Shown in pieces: positions 61,124 through 64,000 of a stretch of DNA of 64,000 nt. Location: the NCBI RefSeq assembly GCF_032854445.1, contig NC_088307.1, positions 19,172,017-19,236,016 on the forward strand, given 5' to 3'. The translations under genes were made by a program, and so were the position numbers. The DNA is from Liolophura sinensis (taxonomy: Eukaryota; Mollusca; Polyplacophora; Chitonida; Chitonidae). The notes below the pieces were generated by a model. It was not told where the DNA came from and did no database searches. It saw only the letters and a list, made by a program, of their open reading frames with translations. The stretch's first letter is position 1. Each line of letters opens with the position of its first letter.

Positions 61124-61268
61124 ACTTATATGACGACGGTCAGATTTACGGTGGGAGCATACCAGCTAGCCCCGGGGAAACCCGCCACAAGCCACAGGTT
61201 TCTGCCTGACCTTCCAACCTACGATCGGAGAGGAAACCAGCATGAGCTGGACTTGAATTCATAGCGAT
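61124..61268 (-). mobile_element. SINE family 1, minus strand, left arm of an inverted pair
   Basis: Reverse complement of the SINE body and box B (GAGCTGGACTTGAATTCATA, ATCGGAGAGGAAACCAGCAT, CCCCGGGGAAACCCGCC). It faces the + strand copy that starts 12 bp further right. Confidence 0.88.
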
Positions 61269-61280
61269 CACTGTCTTCCC

Positions 61281-61424
61281 TGAGAAGGTCTTGCAGCAAC
61301 CTGCGGATGGTTGTCTTTTTTCCCCCGGACTCTTTCCACCATAATTCTGGTCGCCGTCGTACGTATAACTGAAATATTCTTGAGCACGGCGTAAAACACC
61401 AATCAAATAATAAAATAAATAAAT
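61281..61424 (+). mobile_element. SINE family 1, plus strand, right arm of an inverted pair
   Basis: GAGAAGGTCTTGCAGCAACC, TGCGGATGGTTGTC, tail ACTGAAATATTCTTGAGCAC and (AAAT)n. With 61124-61268 it forms a head-to-head inverted pair with a short spacer. Confidence 0.9.
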
Positions 61425-62425
61425 CCCGCCTTAGCCACATTGATCTTTTCGTCATTTATGTGAAATTTCGTCAGTTTCCTGCCGAAATGCCATCCACGGT
61501 TTTCTCCGGACAATCAAGTTTCCTCTGAATTAAAAATTAGGCCTGCTTTGTGAGTGAAATTTTCTTAAGAACGGTCTTAAGGGTGTTATAACTCAAAAAT
61601 TAAATTAACAAAGACGAGAGAAAGACATTTTTAGATTCTTCTTCTGTATATTCTTGCTACAGTTTCGATCTTTCGTTCTCGTCATTACTATTTTTTTTTT
61701 TTACTTTTACCTAATACAACCGTGTAGAAATTTGTTAATGTTTTTCTTATATGCCTCTTCTAGGTCTAAAGCCTGAAAAAAATGAAGATTTGTTAGCCAA
61801 ATAAATATATACCGGGTACACTCTATACAAACAGGTACCTTCGAAATCGCAAGATCTTGACAAGCCGTTTGTCAGCATTTGACATTATTGTGCGAATCAG
61901 GGCCTTTGTTCTTCCTGCTTAGGTTTGCACACTGTTGCTGTAAATTGTAATTCTAAAGCTCATCAAATATAGATGCTTTTACCCGCGCCGGTGCGGAAAT
62001 CACCTGCGGGTGAGGTTAAAGTGTTCAATGTTAATTATTGTAAATCGTCAACCTCGATTTTCGCAGGTGTATACCTTGATCTAATTATAAAGCCTGTGTG
62101 CGTTGGACAAAATTTAGTGTCTATTTTCGGGAATTTGTCCCAGAGTGTGTATCAGCGTGGGAGATTGACCTAATTTGCTATGCTAAGGTTTTCCCTTAAA
62201 AACGAGATACGCCCACGAAGAGGCTACTAAGGGAGACCGTTTGGGTCAAATTACAATAATTAACGGACTGTTTGACGGTATATATGGTCGATTTTGTTCC
62301 TTTTCACGTCATGTTTTTTTATTTTTTAAATCAGAGCGAGATATTTTAGTGACATAGGCTAACAGTATTCTATAACCCGATGAATACATCTATACGACAG
62401 CCAGAGAATTTGTTTAAAAAGAAAT
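61425..62425. other. Non-coding stretch without recognised genes
   Basis: A weak SINE-like tail (AGTGAAATTTTCTTAAGAAC) is at 61553-61575. Otherwise no feature found. Confidence 0.45.
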
Positions 62426-63280
62426 GGGGGCCTCCATGGCCGTGGTGGTTAACACGCCACTGCGGCGCAATGATCCATGACCCTCTCACCAATGGGATTG
62501 CTGTGAGTTCAAGTCCATGCATCTCATACTGGCTTTCTCGGTACGACCGTACGTAGGAAGTTCCTGCATCAACCTGCGGAATGGCGTACGTTTCCCACGG
62601 ATTCTGCAATTTTTCATCTCATTGTGGTTGAGGACGCACGTGTGGCCTTGGTGACCATAAGTGGTTGAGAACGCACGTGTGGCCTTGGTGACCATAAGTG
62701 GTTGAGAACGCACGTGTGGCCTTGGTGACCATAAGTGGTCGAGAACGCACGTGTGGCCTTGGTGACCATAAGTGGTTGAGGACGCACGTGTGGCCTTGGT
62801 GATCGTAAGTGGTTGAGGACGGTCATGTGGCCTTGGTGACCATAAGTGGTTGAGAACGCACGTGTGGCCTTGGTGACCATAAGTGGTTGAGGACGGTCAT
62901 GTGGCCTTGGTGACCATAAGTGGTTGAGAACGCACGTGTGGCCTTGGTGACCATAAGTGGTTGAGGACGGTCGTGTGGCCTGGGTGACCATAAGTGGTTG
63001 AGGACGGTCGTGTGGCCTGGGTGAAAATAACTGGTCGAGGACGTTCATGTGGCCTGGGTGACCATAAGTGGTTGAGGACGGTCATGTGGCCTTGGTGACC
63101 ATAAGTGGTTGAGAACGCACGTGTGGCCTTGGTGACCATAAGTGGTTGAGGACGGTCGTGTGGCCTGGGTGACCATAAGTGGTTGTGGCCTGGGTGATAA
63201 CAGGCGGTGGAAGATGCTCCTGGTAGCTATCGTATGCGTGAAACATTCTTGAGTATGGCGTGAGTCATTTAACAGTCAAA
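62426..63280 (+). mobile_element. SINE family 1 copy split by an internal minisatellite
   Basis: Head GGGGGCCTCCATGGCCGTGG, box B GTGAGTTCAAGTCCATGCAT and body to about 62620, then the 37-bp array (62625-63200), then the SINE tail (CGTATGCGTGAAACATTCTT, GAGTATGGCGTGAG) at 63225-63270. This reads as one element whose middle was expanded into the array. Confidence 0.75.
62625..63200. repeat. Minisatellite, 37-bp unit, about 15 copies, inside a SINE
   Basis: GGCCTTGGTGACCATAAGTG + GTTGAGAACGCACGTGT, with GGCC at 62644, 62681 and 62718. Variants carry GGTCATGT or GGTCGTGT. As 37 is not a multiple of three, the minus strand cycles through all three frames, giving a 37-residue super-repeat (VTKATRAFSTTYGHQGHTCV..., open for 144 codons at 63048-62614). 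This is an arithmetic effect of a stop-free unit. Confidence 0.93.
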
Positions 63281-64000
63281 CATCATAATGTCGGTTTATT
63301 TTCCCGTGGTAATCCCGCACCCGCTAATCACCGTCGAAAAAGGAAAATATTTCTGAAGGTCTCAAATAAATAAACAAAAAAATAAATAAATACTGAATGG
63401 TACAAAAGTTGCAGGAGATCACTATCGACTTACTGCTGGTCATGAAGATGATTGATGTGGACGAAAAGAAAGAATTAAATTTAGAATGAAGCTGATAATT
63501 GTTTGAATTGGGCACTTCGATATTTATTTAAATCACAGATCCAACACCCCATCTATTTAAGCTCCTCCCAAACCTTCGCTGTCATGTTAGAATTATAACT
63601 TTGACACAGAACAAAATATTTTTCGATATGTTTCGTTTTTTTGTTCATTCATTTGCATTTTCAAATTTTAATTTTTACATGTGCTATGAAGGATTTTCTG
63701 AATCATTATTTATTACGTTACAGGCTTCATGGTATGTGAAATGACAATTCCTTTTCAATGTCAGAGTCGATACTAAAGCCGGGCCAATCAAAGTTGTTCA
63801 GAGTTAATGAGCTTTTCCAAAGCACCAATGAAAGCCAAGCAAAATTTCACAAAGAAGCTATTATTAAACCGCTTTCCACTTATCAGTAACAACCACTGAT
63901 ATTGGTAAACATGACATCTGCATACGTAGGCAAATAAATATAGCACATTTTGCTGTTATTTCGGAATTGTTCCTTCATACCCCATAATCCCTTCCGTAAT
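63281..64000. other. Non-coding stretch at the right edge
   Basis: An AAAT-rich scrap at 63363-63391 may be a SINE tail. No exon recognised. Confidence 0.4.

Noticed and set aside
62614-63048. 144-codon minus-strand repetitive frame
   Set aside because: A consequence of a stop-free 37-bp minisatellite unit; no gene signals.

Overview
The window looks like intron-rich, repeat-rich nuclear DNA from a marine invertebrate, most likely a lophotrochozoan and probably a mollusc. It is AT-rich and has metazoan-type splice sites. It carries many copies of a tRNA-derived SINE whose 3' tail reads GTGAAATATTCTTGAGTACGGCGT followed by (AAAT)n, plus a second SINE family ending in CTCACTCACTC and a TCTGTCTGTCTG-rich dispersed element; I associate such repeats with mollusc genomes from memory. 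Nothing looks prokaryotic: there are no operons, rRNAs or CRISPR arrays.

The one gene that can be read with confidence is the 3' half of heparan sulfate 2-O-sulfotransferase (HS2ST) on the + strand. Four exons (34671-34809, 47290-47387, 48457-48614, 49718-49938) splice in phase into 204 codons and a stop. They match human HS2ST1 from about Phe151 to the C-terminus, including the 3'-phosphate PAPS-binding segment, four disulfide cysteines and the C-terminal YEKI. The 5' half, with the N-terminal membrane anchor, the P-loop and the catalytic His-Gly-His exon, was not found in the 34.6 kb upstream, so it probably lies outside the window beyond a very long intron. At the left edge (about 422-596, - strand) there is a weaker candidate exon resembling the uronyl/heparan 2-O-sulfotransferase family, in the opposite orientation.

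The rest is non-coding repeat sequence. 2.1-12 kb: dispersed repeats and small tandem arrays. 13-17.3 kb: an 83-bp array, an inverted-repeat element and a 105-bp array. 24-27.9 kb: an array with an 81-bp (27-codon) unit that is open on the - strand, with decayed units on both sides and a SINE and a MITE-like element inserted into individual units. 28.4-29.6 kb: a ~38-41-bp array. 32.2-32.5 kb: a 33-bp array. HS2ST introns: SINEs, two inverted-repeat elements, microsatellites and tandem repeats. 50-64 kb: 3' UTR and downstream flank with more arrays (33, 52, 177 and 37 bp), the last grown inside a SINE copy.

I did not find a convincing new molecular system. The most unusual objects are the 81-bp array with its divergent flanks, a set of long-TIR MITE-like elements in which three of the five copies carry a TGACGTCA or near-TGACGTCA motif, and the opposite-strand sulfotransferase-like exon.
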